Shown in pieces: positions 21,702 through 34,500 of a stretch of DNA of 64,000 nucleotides. Positions within the stretch are counted from its first letter, which is position 1; each line of letters opens with the position of its first letter. Both the position numbers and the translations under genes were made by a program. Source of the DNA: Malurus cyaneus samueli (taxonomy: Eukaryota > Chordata > Aves > Passeriformes > Maluridae); contig CM019220.1 in NCBI GenBank assembly GCA_009741485.1, forward strand, positions 2,408,385 through 2,472,384, in the 5' to 3' direction. A model generated the notes under the pieces. That model worked only from the letters and a program-made list of their open reading frames with translations. It was not told the DNA's origin and made no database searches.

Positions 21702-24700
21702 TTGCAGTTAGTGTAGGCTGTGCAACCACTGCTGCTCCCTGGGATGAAAGGCACCATATGTGAAACACGTTGCTGATTTCTTATCTCCAGAAATAATGAT
21801 ATTAAAGAGTAGAGGGACAGAATGATTTGTTTCTGCTGTAGGAGCTGCTTTTCATGGGTTGGTGGCACGAATTGGGGTTTAGAGGATGAGGGTGGATCTC
21901 ATTCCCTCATTGTACACAACCTAAATGAGCTCAGGATTAGCATTGCTGAACTAAAATGTCAGAATTTAGTTATAAGGAGAATTTTTTTCTAAAAAAATCC
22001 CATAGAACATTAATTCTTGTGGGTGTTCACCCTCATTTGTACCACACATGCATCTCCTTCCTCCAGCTGCACAGCCTATGGAGCCATGAGAGAAATATTA
22101 TTTCTGAAATGGTGAGATGTGCTTCCTAGCTGAGGAGATATCCTCATCTCCCCCATGACAGTAAAAATGAAAAACCTTACAAACCAGCAAAATTCAGCCC
22201 CTTTTTTCCTTTCTTGGAGGGTGGAGGGAGCAGCATTTTTAGAGGCTGTTTGTTGTGGGGAGGGTAAGCTTTGGGCAAGAGGACCCTTCCTCCCATGGGG
22301 TCCAGAGCATCCAACACCCACTGACCCCACCAAAGGAGTGACCCCAATCTTGGCCCCGAGGGACTCAGCCTTCCCCTGCTGTAGGATGCTCAGGAGACAG
22401 CTTCCTCTCAGCAAATGCTGCCTGATCCCAGTGTGGGTGTCCTACAGGAGATCTCTCTCCAAGCATCTCACCACAGGATGCTCTGACAGGACTTTCCCAT
22501 CATGAATGGCTCCACTCTATTCTCCCTTTCCTTTCCTCCGCTCCTGCCTCCGGTGCAGGACCCCCAACGAGTTAAAAGTGTAGGAGCTGCTCGGGAAGAG
22601 GTCAGCTAATAAATGATATCAAAATCCCAGTCCCAGATTTTCTGTTTCCAACATGCTGCGCAACTAACACTGTGACACTTTGGCAAGACGATGGAGAAAA
22701 ATCCCGTGCCAGCTGACTGATGAGCACCCATCTTTTTTAATTAATTGGGTTGAAAAATGTCTGGTGTCAGTTTGAATGTAGGGGCTCTTTCAGCTGCGTT
22801 TTTCTGGATGCATGTATAGATTATATCTAACTGCAGATTTGAGAGCCCAGCGTGAGGCCTCATAAATGATAAAAATATGTATATATTAGAATTATACACA
22901 CACACATATTGGATAAATTGATACTTAAACATATATGTGTGTATATAATGTTCTGTTCTCTGTTCTGAGAGATATTTATAAATAGATCTTATATATATAT
23001 ATCTGTCTCTATTATTCACAGCTCTATGTGCATGTGTATTGTAAAATCTGTTTGGCTTTTTTCTTTTTTTTTTCCCTGATATGCTTTTTAGTTTTTAGCA
23101 GAGTAATATATCTAATTTCTCTTTAAATTAAATGAATTTATTTGTCTGCCTTCCCTTAATGGAATCAGTTTTGATATACTCTTTGTTCATGCTGTTACAG
23201 GCTTCAGTCTAAGGGCTCTTTGTATTAACTTTTTTAAGTTACATTACAAAGAGGTTTTAAGATTTCCCAACAGGCTTTTATTTAACCGGGGCTTTTGATC
23301 TCAAACCTGCTGGGGCCTAGTGAAATCCTTACCAATTCTCCAGTAACTCCTCACTATTGGAATTTGAAAAGACCCACCTGAAGGATTTAACTCGCTGTAT
23401 GGCTTCAGCCATCCTTTAGATGCTTCTATTCATGCAGACAGTGAGGGGGTCGAGGGCACCCTTTGTGATCCTCCAAGTAGCCTAAGGTGCCCTTTGCATA
23501 AGTTGTACTCCTGAGGAAATAAAAATCAGGAGGACACAAACCTATATACCTTATTTCCTGCTATCTTTACTTAAAGGAGGAGCACAGGGGGTCTGCTTAA
23601 CATCCTTTGCTACCTAAATACCTTTTGGACATGGGAACTCAATAAAGGAACTTTCATTGCATCCATTACCCTACTGCGGTGCATAGCAAATTAGATTTAA
23701 AAGGGTACTTTTTCCCTTACAGCTATTTCTATCATTTTCTTTAAAATTTCAATTTAGTGTCTAGTGACAGAATATTCTGTAATGTACATTAGAACTATAT
23801 AACACCAATTATGCTAACTGTGAACATTATTTCAAAAGAATTAGTTATATTAAGTTATAGATAAACCATTGGGAAAAAAAAAGGTCAGGTTAGGGGAAAA
23901 AAAAAAGGAGCTATGTGATAATGTTTTAAAGGAGCAACATGAAGTGAATGCTCTTTTCATTTTTTAATCCTTTCATTTTGCATAACCCACACTGAAATTT
24001 TGCTACCGGCTTGGTCCTGGTGATTTAGGCAGGGGGGTGGCGTGTCATTGTGTTCATTTACAGCTACAAACCGTGGTGTAAAACCTACAGCTGGGTCTTG
24101 TGGCTGTGGACAAACACCATTTCCTCTGTTTTGGGGGAAATGGAATTGCAGAAATCCACAAAAAGTCTTTTGGCAGACACTGATGACCAGTACATAGGAA
24201 AAAAAAAAAAAATAAAAAAAAGGAAAAAATGCTGGCAGACCAAGCTTGAAAGAATATAATAACTAAGCACATTCTTGTCACAGTTTTGGTTGTCTGTTTT
24301 CTTTCTCATGGCTGCACCACACATGATATGTCTGTTACCTGCATTTTGTGTTAGCTTTCTCAGATTAATTCCCTTTCTATTTCTGTGTTAAAATAAAACC
24401 ACTCCAGACAGTGCAAGACAACCTAAATGTACCTTCTGTTTTCGTGACTCTTATTTTCATTTGTCTATTTCCTATTGGTTTGTGGGTTGGAGGAGTTTTG
24501 AGTTTCAGGACGTTATATATTTGTGCTCCTTCTTTGTGTGCAATTTGCATTGCACTGGAGAAGTTTTTTTTGTGGAGATTAATAAATAAAAAGTCCTCTA
24601 TTTTAATCCTTATTTTTTTCCTTCCTTAGAACTGGTTCAAGACTTTAGCTGGAACCGTGTGTGGTTTGGTTATTTCAAATTGTAGGGATTCCTGGCAAAT

Positions 24701-25149
24701 CATTTGTGTTTGTTTGACGTCCTGTGGGATCAAACTGCCATGAATTTTGAATGATCTAAAAACTGTGTAGTTTACTTCGCCTAAAACCGCCTTCCACTTG
24801 AAAACATAAATCAGCACAGTTGAAATCTAGTCAAGGTCTTTTTTTATTTTTTTTTTTTTTTAGCACTTGGGATTTGCCTCAGCTCCAGCTTGAGCTGGAG
24901 CAGCGCTGGGCTGGTCCCCTGCATCCAGAAGAGCTGATGACATTGGCGTGGGTCAAGTGCCAAATTGCTGAGCAGAGGACAGTCCTGACTGTCCATCACA
25001 AGGGATGGGGCTTTGGGCAGACCCTGCAATGTCCCCTCGCTGGGACTGCACCGTCTGCAGGCTCACTCAGGGTGGGTTTGCCTTTTCTGGAGCCTTCTCA
25101 CACTGGTCTAGAGTTCAACAGCTTCGCAAAACCCATCAGACTGCAAGTC
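21702..25149. other. Intergenic, no gene seen
   Basis: Unique sequence without supported coding regions. A TA/CA-rich stretch at 22,873-23,000 includes (CA)5 and (TA)6. A-rich tracts occur at 23,874-23,906 and 24,199-24,224, and a T tract at 24,838-24,861. Confidence 0.45.
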
Positions 25150-25240
25150 AGTCGCAAAATCACAGAATAATTTGAATTGGAAAAGACCTCCAAGAGCACC
25201 AAGTCCAACCTTTGGCTTTGTTCAGGACTCTTAACTTGCA
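25150..25240 (-). mobile_element. CR1 LINE, truncated, reverse orientation
   Basis: AAAATCACAGAATAATTTGA, then TTGGAAAAGACCTCCAAGAG, CACCAAGTCCAACC: the standard start of a minus-strand CR1 3' end. Its right border is uncertain. Confidence 0.88.
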
Positions 25241-25989
25241 GCCACAGCTCCAGTGGAGTTACAGTAGGAGCTTTCACTTTTTCTCCAGCAGTGAAGTGAA
25301 ATCGGAAGCAGATGTGAACGCTGGCATTGTCTCTGGGGGACAGATGATGTTATTTCACCAGCCTGACATCTGTTGAGACTCAACTAAACCCAAAGCTGGG
25401 CTGGTGCTGTTCTCTAGATCCTCTGGAGAGGGATTTGTCCCTCCAAACGAGGTGTGTTTTGGAGATTCAAGCCTCCCTACAAACCTGAAATCCTCTGAGC
25501 TGGTGCTCCAAGTTGGACATTTCTAAAAGTTCAGAAGATGCAAACCACAGTGGAAAGGTTTATATCTTTGTGGCAGGGATGTGAGGCTTTAATATGAGCC
25601 CATTCTTATAAAACAGAAAGAAAGAAAGGTGAGTTGGGAGTGGAAGAAGGAGCTTCTGATTGGCAAGGCCTAATGATAATTTTGAACGTGTGTCCGTGTG
25701 CACCCACAGGAAAATGCCCTGATCCAAGGCCTTTATTCTTAAAATCTTCCTGAGAACTTTGCTGGGCAATGTCAACCTTGCCCACCCCAAAAAAGGGGGA
25801 ATCTTCTCAGGCACATCTTTCCCACCGTGCTGCACCCATGGCTCTGCATCGCACAGGAGGATGGAAAACCCTGATTTCCATGTGGATGGCGAGGGGTCCC
25901 TTTGTGCAGGGAGCAGCGCCGGATGCTGCTGGATGCCTGAATAGCCCCCAAGAAACCAAAGCATCCCGAGTTTTATTCTGCCAGCTCCC

Positions 25990-26215
25990 CCTGTGACCTT
26001 TGGTAAGCAACTTAACCTGTTGTCCTCAGGATCCCCAGTAAAATGGGAGACCTTAATACTTATCTGGTGGGATAACAGTGCTTAATACTTACCTAATTGG
26101 ATGACAATACTTACCTACATACCTCACAGGGGTGTTGTGGGGATTAATTAGCTAATGTTTGTAAAGTGCTTTGGAGATGGAAAGCGGTATATAGTGGTGC
26201 TAAGCACTACTACTC
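25990..26215 (+). mobile_element. MIR / CORE-SINE with expanded middle
   Basis: Forward SINE landmarks in order: TGTGACCTTTGGTAAGCAAC, TTAACCTGTTGTCCTCAGGA, CCCCAGTAAAATGGGAGACC, CTTACCTACATACCTCACAG, GGGTGTTGTGGGGATTAATT, TGTAAAGTGCTTTGGAGATG and GGTATATAGTGGTGC. This is an unusually complete old amniote SINE. The AATACTTAYCT segment occurs three times (about 26056, 26084, 26108), so the centre has expanded internally. Confidence 0.88.
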
Positions 26216-27990
26216 CGTGTCAGCACCGAGACCTTAAAATGGCTAAGGCTGCAATAAGAGTTTTTTTATGTTTCAAAATAAGCCAATTCTGCAAAGCATC
26301 CGGATGCTAGGATTATTTTTAGACAGAGATTTCTAAGAAAGTTGGGGAACAGAAGGGTATAATTATATGACCTGAAACCTTTTGTTGTTTCTTTGGGTTG
26401 ACCAGCTAAACAATCTTAGGTGTCGTTTGAAGAATTGTGAAAACTGCATGTTGGAGTTTCAGACATATCAGTGTTTATTCTTGCTGATCAAACAATATTC
26501 CTTGAAATAAATATCTTTGCTGTGATTTGGACAAACAAATATATTAAATAAGCCAGAGGAAGTATTTATTCCTGTGTTCTTTCTTTCTGTACTTCTTTCT
26601 GTAAGCAGCTTTTTTTATCAGTGTAATTCTGCTCTTGTTCCCATTAGGGTAACTGAAAGGTAACACCACTGCAGTAAATGGAATTACACCAGATACAAAA
26701 GCATTATGTGAGAGCAAAATTATATTTATATGTGGTCTGAAATGCAACCTGACACTCGCTTTTAAAGAAAAATCAAACCAACCGTTCCTAGAAATATATA
26801 TAAATGCAACTTTAACAGAAATTGTCAAGCTCTTTGTTGAATCCTGCTTGTTTCATGGCAACTCCTAAACAGATTTTGCAAAAGGAAGGTCTGGTATAGC
26901 ATAGACCATATTTTCCCTTTCGCGGGAGGAAACTTTGCAGGATTTTTGCCTTTAAATATTTTATTTGGTTCCTAATGTGGGCTCTCGGTCCAAGAAAGCA
27001 ACTTTATAGTTATCAAAGCACCCATTTGTATATTTTTTTTCTGGAGCATTTCTTCAGATCTTTTCCTCTGCAGTGTTAAAGAGAATTCCCACAAATTCCT
27101 AAAATCTGTTAAAATTCAGAGCAGAGCGCTTACATTGGTATGTTGGCTGTCCCTGGTAAGGAGCCTGTGCATTTTCACCCTGGGTATGCAGGAGAAATTC
27201 GATCTGTGCTGGGCTCAGCACCAGGATTTGGTTGGCTCTAGGACCAATTCTTACATTTCTGCGTCGGGCAAACCTAAGAATGGATAACGCTTGAAATAAA
27301 ACCTACCCCGAAGCCTTTGGCGTGGGTATCGGGTTATCTGAAAATGTAACAGAGCCCATTCACCACAATCAAGGGTGAGTCGAGGAAAACGGCATCAAAG
27401 AGCTCGGAGCAGCCAAGGGGAGAACTGGACCCAACCTTGAGTGAGTTTTTGGTGTCCCAGCTGCCAGAAAAACCCAGGAGGGTTTGGGGAAAGTGAGCCA
27501 GGAGGTCAGGTGTGGTTGTTGGGAAGGAGATCTCCCACTTTGACTGGAGTTTGGCCCTTCAGCTGCTGTGCAAGCCTGGTGGGGTCCATGGGTGTTGAAC
27601 CCAGCTTTGGACCACAGGAGGAGGGTGAAGTGAAGGATGACTGATGCTGTCACCATTGAGCTCATCAAGTTCATACCTATAATATATTAATATGAATAAA
27701 ATAGCTGTGGAGTGCTCTGCATTTGGCTGCTCCTGAGGAGGAGCTGAGGGGACGAAGGGATGCAGCATTTGGGGAGAATTATTTGTATGCAGGCAGCAGA
27801 ATTTGCAGTTTTGGGAGCAGGGACATTTGGTTGAAGTAGGGGACTTTGCTAACCCGTTGTTGTCATTTCCCAGAACAGGAACTCTTGCCAAAATGGACAG
27901 GATCATCACAGCCAGTGCCTGGAGCTGAGGAGGTGAAATGCAGACAGGGAGGGAAAAGGTGGGGAAAGAAGGGGTTACAACGAGGTGTCA
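26216..27990. other. Intergenic, no gene seen
   Basis: No supported gene. The part around 26,625-26,720 (GTGTAATTCTGCTC, then GGAATTACACCAGA) resembles an old amniote repeat often seen in reptile genomes, but it is too diverged to name. Confidence 0.4.
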
Positions 27991-27997
27991 AAAAATG

Positions 27998-28105
27998 GGA
28001 AAAAAAAAAGTCAGAATCTGAAGTTTTGTCTCAGCACTCAATGATCTTGGACAAATTGTATAAAGTCAGTGTAAAATGGGACTAAAGCCCATTTCTACTG
28101 CTCTT
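27998..28105 (+). mobile_element. Possible MIR-type SINE remnant
   Basis: The blocks CTCAATGATCTTGGACAAAT, CAGTGTAAAATGGGACTAAA and GCCCATTTCTACT fall in the right order for a forward MIR, with a deletion between the first two. Weak, because short blocks like these can occur by chance. Confidence 0.45.
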
Positions 28106-28639
28106 TAAGGATGGTTTGAGCTCGTGCAGTGTCCAGGTACCACCATGAAGGAGACAGACACGACATGCAGAGCAGCTCCCAGTGTCACTTCACAGCACCT
28201 GTTATCACCTTCTGCCCCAGGACACCTAAACAAGATGTAGCAGTGGATAGTTCTGTACACCTGAATTTAATCTCTCTCCTGCCTTACCCAAATCAACTCC
28301 ATCTGATGGTGGAGTGCATATTTCCAGCATACTCACCAGTTTGGCAGCACTCCTTTGAAAAAGAGATGTTCTGGGGGAAAGCAGAACCCAAAGTGCACCT
28401 TCCTGAGCGATGAATGATGTGTAGTTCAGGCAGTAACTCCTGAAATCCCTTCAGTGAACTCTACAGAACTTGTATGCCAAAGATTTTGGTCCTGTTCTAA
28501 TAAGTGCTTAATAAATAGCAATTTATTTAAAAAGAGAAAAAAAAAAAAAAAAAGTATGGTCATACAAACAAGACTGTGCTGCTGAACAGGAGAGTTTCAA
28601 GGGGACACATGGTCCCTGGTCATTGAGGCTGCCTCTGGC

Positions 28640-28740
28640 AATCAAAAAATCACAAAATCATAACATCATGGAATGGTTTGGGTTGGAAGGGACCTGAGAG
28701 ATCAGCTGGTTCCAGCACACACAGGCACATCTGGGCTGTG
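28640..28740 (-). mobile_element. CR1 LINE, truncated, reverse orientation
   Basis: ATCACAAAATCATAACATCA, TGGAATGGTTTGGGTTGGAA, GGGACCTGAGAGATCAGCTG and GTTCCAGCAC follow the standard minus-strand CR1 order. Only the terminal 100 bases or so remain. Confidence 0.88.
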
Positions 28741-31320
28741 ATTTATTTTATATTAAACAAGTTCAGTGGTCTCTTCCTCACCTTTGGCCAAGCACTGATG
28801 CTCTGTGGTGTATGACCACCCTGAGGAACCCAACTGGCCAAACTCACACCCTGGGAAATGAATCTCCAGATGATCCCTGGAGGTGTCAGCCCTAGAGAAA
28901 GGATGTGGGGTGTGGGATAAGGAATATTGGGGAAGGAAGAAGCATAGCAGCCTCAGAGGAATCTGGGTGAAACACAAAAAAAACCACCCGAGACACCTTG
29001 CTTACTGTTTTTAATCACTGCTGGTGCTGCAGGTGGTCAGATACAAAAGATTAAAAAAGAGAACAAGAAAGGGCTGTCTTAAATTAGGTATTTATTTGGG
29101 GATGGCCTAAATTAAGCAAAGTACACCCTGTTCAGGATGCTGAAGTCCGTGGCAGACCGGAACCCTCTTGTTCCTGCCTCGGCCTCATCCTCATCGCTGC
29201 AATGAAAAGTATTTGTGCTCTGCTCAGCGTGTGTGGATTTCTGCAGCACTCAATGGGATTGTAGGGAGAATCAAAGTGAAGTGTCCTCTTTAGGTCCTCA
29301 AGAAATAGAGCTTTCTGCTGGTTAACCATTACTTTGCATTTTCCCTGCCTCACAAAACCACTGAGGTTAAACATTAAGCGCCTGCAGTGAAGGACACCTG
29401 TATTTGCTGGTCCCATTATGCAGCTCGACTGAAAAGGCTTTACAGCTGTCTAAATTAGCATAATTAAATCCACATCAATTAAAAAACCTCCATCATCTCT
29501 TTCCCCTTCAGATGCAGATAGTCGCATTTGTCTAAGGTGCTAAGTGACAAAGGAACTTCTTAACAGTGGAAGCCCGAGCTGAAAGGAAGAGTAATACGGG
29601 TTGTATATTGGCCCGAGGTTCACCTTAACACCAGTGGAAGTGATTAGTGGGTGCTGCTCTGCCTAAAGAGGTAGAGCTGCCTTTTGCATGACAATGATGC
29701 CAGGACCCAGAGCCAGGCATTAGAGATGTGCATTTTACAACAGGCTTTGCCTTCTATTGCTCCTTTATACCCCATTAATGGGGGGAAACAAAGCCTGGCA
29801 TGATTTGGCCAATTTCCCCCACCCTACTTTCTTCTCTTTTTTTTTTTGTTTTGGGGGCTTTTTTTTTTTTTTTTTTTTTTTTTTTGGTTGTTTTGTTTTA
29901 GGGTTTTGGTTGTTATGTGTGGGGAAGCCCCAGTGACCCCAGGATAGCAGCAAAGGCTGCGCTGTGTGATGCGAGCGAAGAGAATTCCTCCAGATGAAAA
30001 CTGACATGGGGTTCAGGGGTTAATTTCTGGAACAGGCACATTTGCATACAAATGAAAAATGATGGAATTCTGTCTCCTAAATTTTCAATGTCATCAGCAT
30101 CAAACAGCAGTCAGTGCTCCCTTGCTGTTTGAAGAATATTCATTACTTCAGAAGAAGGGGCACCTTGTTTGGTATTAATCTCCTCTTCAGGTCAATGACT
30201 TAATTTGCTAAACTCCATCTGAAGTGCCACTCACTTTTTGATTTCTCTGCTATTCTTTGTTATTTTTCATAACATGTTCTTAATACTTTTTTTTTTTTTT
30301 TTTATTTGTAAGGGGATACGCGTCCCCAGCAAAAGGCGGGCATGAGGAAGGGCTGCCTTTATTTATTTATTTCCACCCAGAGAACTCAGCACCCGTCTGT
30401 ATCATTTGCAGCACATTGTGGTGTCTGCTCGCCTTAAAATTCACGGGGGTTTTAGCAGAAAGAAAATAACTTGCGGGCTCAAATGGGGAAAATAAACATT
30501 TTTCGTTCAAAACTGACATTTAAATGGACATCTGGTGCCTTGTGCAACAAGGTTACGGGGTGTCACGCCTCTGACAAAAGGTAACAAGCAGCAAAGTAAT
30601 TAATCCCCCAAAGAAAATCATAATATTCTCTTAGTTCCTGCCTCTGGAAATTCTCATCAGAAACCTCAGTAGCTGAGGACGTACTCGAGGAAACTTTTGT
30701 GCCAGCTCTTATTTCTCCACTGTCCCCTCCGTGTCTGCTGGGGGCCTGAGGAAGGATCCCATTTCCCCCCGTTTTTGCCCTTCATGGTTATAATTCTTCT
30801 CCCTCAATAGGATTATTCAGGGGATCTTTAGATCTGCAGAGCTTGGGGGTGTCTCTGGGAAATTGTCCTGGGGTGCTCCTGGCTGAGGGTGCCAGGGGAG
30901 GGATGGGACCCATCCAACCCATGTGGAAGATCTGTAAAAAACACCTCAGACTCAGGATTCACTCTATAACCTTTCATTTTTATATGTCCAGGCCTTTCTG
31001 AACTTTCCAGTTAGACTTATTGCTGATTTTCAAAATAATAGGGGTTTTTTTTTGTTTGTTTGTTTTTTAATTATTAATCAGATCTGATTTTTTTGGCATG
31101 AGCGCTTATGGAAATGAAGCAATTGCACTGTCTGTTCTTCTGTCTGTCGCCCCTACTAACTTTTGAACCTCTTTGCCAATATCTGCAGTTTGTTAACAGG
31201 CTACAGAGCTCAAAGGTGTGAAGTGCTTTCCAGTTTTATTTTTTCCCCTTCCATATCTAACTCTGAAATGGCAACATTTACTGTTGGAAATAGTACGGAC
31301 AGCTAAGCTTTTCTCTGTGA
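28741..31320. other. Intergenic, no gene seen
   Basis: No supported coding sequence. It contains two neighbouring T runs (T11 at 29837 and T27 at 29859). The interval 30,120-30,660 is repeat-poor and could hold a regulatory element. Confidence 0.4.
29837..29885. repeat. Poly(T) pair, T11 and T27
   Basis: T11 (29837-29847), a short spacer containing GGGGG, then T27 (29859-29885). Confidence 0.93.
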
Positions 31321-31326
31321 GTTTGG

Positions 31327-31354
31327 TTTTTTTTTTTTTTTTTTTTTTTTTTTT
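31327..31354. repeat. Poly(T) run, T28
   Basis: An uninterrupted 28-T run; a matching A20 run lies 132 bases further on. Confidence 0.95.
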
Positions 31355-31486
31355 GGTGCCCTGCAAAGGGGAAAAGAGGTGATCTGAGGATTAATTCCCT
31401 GTGTGTCTCTATGAAGGCTGTTAGCAATTAACCAACTCGCTCCGGATGCCTCCAAGTCCAGCTGGGTGAGGTTCAAGATCCTGGGC

Positions 31487-31506
31487 AAAAAAAAAAAAAA
31501 AAAAAA
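31487..31506. repeat. Poly(A) run, A20
   Basis: An uninterrupted 20-A run that is complementary to the T28 run at 31327-31354. Confidence 0.95.
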
Positions 31507-34500
31507 TCAAACAACAAACTATGTGCACATAGTATATACAAACAACTTGCATGCAATTGCCTCTCACTGCCTTCTCTTCGTGTAACCTTTCCTTAAACTG
31601 AGAATTTTTGAGGTTTCTCTGTATTTATAGTGTGTCACTCAGCGGTGCTGTAGTCATGACCAGGGCCTTGAGCACTGGAAAAATAAAAATAAACAGGGGG
31701 CTGATGGGGGGGAGTTATATTCCTACCTGGAGCATTAAGCTAAGAGTGTCTAAGGGCCTTGATCCTCAGCCCCAGCCAAGCTGGATTTAGCATAGGTCAC
31801 ACCGAGGTGGGGCAAAGGGGGCTTTGTGTCATTTTTAGCCTCCCTTATCCCGGGATGCAGAGCCCTGGTGCGGTGGGAGGTTGGGATGGCAGGAGCTGCT
31901 CTGGCCCAGAGCCATCCCCAGATCCTCTTCTCCAAGGGCGATTCGGAGGTGATGGGATAAGCCAGCTTTGCAAAGGCAGCTGCTTTGGGAGCGGGATCTG
32001 CCTCGGTATCCACGGAGAATGTCCTCGGTGCAGGAAAATTTCTCTGTGGGAAGGCTCGGATGTGGGGATGGATTGGGCGCTGGCACGCCTGTGAGATGCT
32101 CCCCTCCCATGCAGTTTGTTGCTGTCGGAAGAACAAATCAAAGAATTGTCAGATAAAGCCGAGAGAATCAGTAAAAATCAGCACCATCCAAATTTTAGGC
32201 CCAAAGAGTTACAACTGCCCGTGTCCTGTGCTGAGAAATCCTTCTGCCAGGGGGGCTGGACTCCTCCTGGCTCTCTTGCGTGACAAAATACAGGCGGAAA
32301 AGCGACTCTCACGAATTCTTTTGTAGAGGAAGGCTCAGGATTCTGTCTGAGGAGCTGATTCTCAGTCACATCTGTCTGTCTTGTATGAATATTGATAATG
32401 AAGTCAGAAAGAGAGACTTGTCATCGTAAGTGCATCAGACTCTGGCACTCGCCTGCTCGGAAGGAGGCGGCTCTGCTGCTTCGCTGCTGTCGGTGATGTC
32501 GGTTTGTTGAAATAATATGTCTCTGCCAGCTGAGAATCTGGCCTGGAGATGAGAAAAGTTGAGATTCCCATTGTTGAATTAGTTTGGCCACATTAAAAAT
32601 ACGTTGCTCTGGAAATGTGTATATGAATATGCTAATGTTTATTTTGCTAAATGCGCTTGCCAGGATGTGCCATGTGGCTGAGTTAGTGTTACTTTAAGAA
32701 TCCTAATTTTTTGCCTTTTCAGACTTTGGATCTTTTAAACTTGTAAACACAGCATTTTGTTGGCAAAAGCCTCCATGATTTTATGCATACAGCTGACTTT
32801 TATCTTCACTTTTTACATCACCTTAATACTGAAAGAGAGAAAGCACTCATCTGTTTATGATAAGTTTATCAGAAATACTCCAAAGTTTTCCATGACTAAG
32901 ATATTATATTGTTACAGTGGCTTGCTACAGGGTAATTTCGAGACAACAAACAGAATATTTCAAAGCCCAGATGTCCTGTTTAGACAAGGGGGTTTATATT
33001 GATTAGGATCTGCTTTCACCTAACATCGTGTAGTAAATATCACAAAGACGTAATTAGAAAATTTGGTACAATATTTAGTCCTAGTCCCTGTGTGCCAGAA
33101 TTGTTTGACTACTGAGAAACTGGAGCTTGTTTGCATCCCAGTGTGTTGTGAAATGCAAACTTCAAAGAAAATATTATATCTCCCAACTCCAGCTCGTGAG
33201 AGTCTTGGAAGTATAATACAGAAAGGCTTAACAATCCCTGCTGAGGAAAGGGCAATTTGACACTGAAACTACTGTTAAAGCACCGTTGACACACTGGTGG
33301 GCAAAAAGTGCTTATTAGAGGAGTCTAGTTACAGTCTCAGGAGCCAGGCAGAGAAAACGCACCCGACTCACTGTGAAAATTGGCAAGTTGCACCAAATAG
33401 ATGCGTTTTGTGTATGTGTCTGTGCTATTTTTTTTTTTCCCCCTCCTTAGCTACACGTATCTCCATGTTTGCTTCGTAGGCTTTCCATAAGATAGGGGCC
33501 CTCACGGTATTCAAATAAAATATTTAGATTTGCAAAACTTCTGGAAGCCAGATTTTAAGGGAAAAAAGAAGTTTTTTGTCAGATTGTCAATGTCTGAATT
33601 TCATCACAATCTGTTCAGCTGTTTGTTGCAGGCAGGCGTAAAACATAGTGAGTAAGTGTGTGTTTGTACTTCTTATACATATTGAAAGAGGGCTGCCTAA
33701 TCCCCTTGATGAGGAAAGCTCTGTAAATTATATACATCTGCAGGCACTGTGCAGGGGTAGTACAGAAGCTAAGAGGCAGATCAGCAATTTGAGGGAGCAA
33801 ATAAGAGTTTTCTCGCAAAATCGGCGATTGGGAACCTCGGAGCAGCCCAGCCTCACTTGTAGTATCTTGGGTTTTTTTTTTTATTTTAATTTTTTTTTTT
33901 TTTTTTAATGACCCGAATGTTTTGCCTTAAAAACTTTGCCTAGGAAGCCCTTCTACGCACTCAGGATTCCTGGCAAGAGAAAAAAATATTTGCTGATGAC
34001 AGCTCTGAATATATTCTCCTTAATTGTCACTTATGTCTCTGTCCCATCCTCTGCACTGCGCTAAAAATAGTAATTCGGGTTGATGGTTTCAACACCATCT
34101 AATGTATGTATATTATTGCATACAAAACCTACATAAAAATGTCAGGAATGAGACCTAAGCCAGGAATAAAATTGAAAATCACAAACATGAGAGAAGACCC
34201 AAATAATGAGGGTGTTGCAAGGAGATGTTATATTGATGTCTCTGTGTAAATACATGCAGGCAGAGCAGTAAAGATCCTACCACCTTCCGTGCATAGAGGA
34301 TCCCTAGACTAATATTTGCCTATTTTTTTTTTTTTGTAAATATGTAGGTAGTGTTTATATTTATCCTCAGCCTTCCCCTACTTCCTTTAATAGCATGATT
34401 TGCTAATCATGCCACAACGCTTGTAAGGTAAGTGCAGAACATATTTTCCTGTGCATTTTGCAGAGGATAAATTTATCCAAATTGCACAGCAAGTGTCTGG

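Noticed and set aside
25560..25964. 134-codon minus-strand open frame
   Set aside because: No family resemblance and no exon borders; length is within chance for this many bases.
33648..33872. Open frame with a possible coiled-coil stretch (REQIRVFSQNR)
   Set aside because: No acceptor or donor fits, and the frame runs into a T-rich tract.
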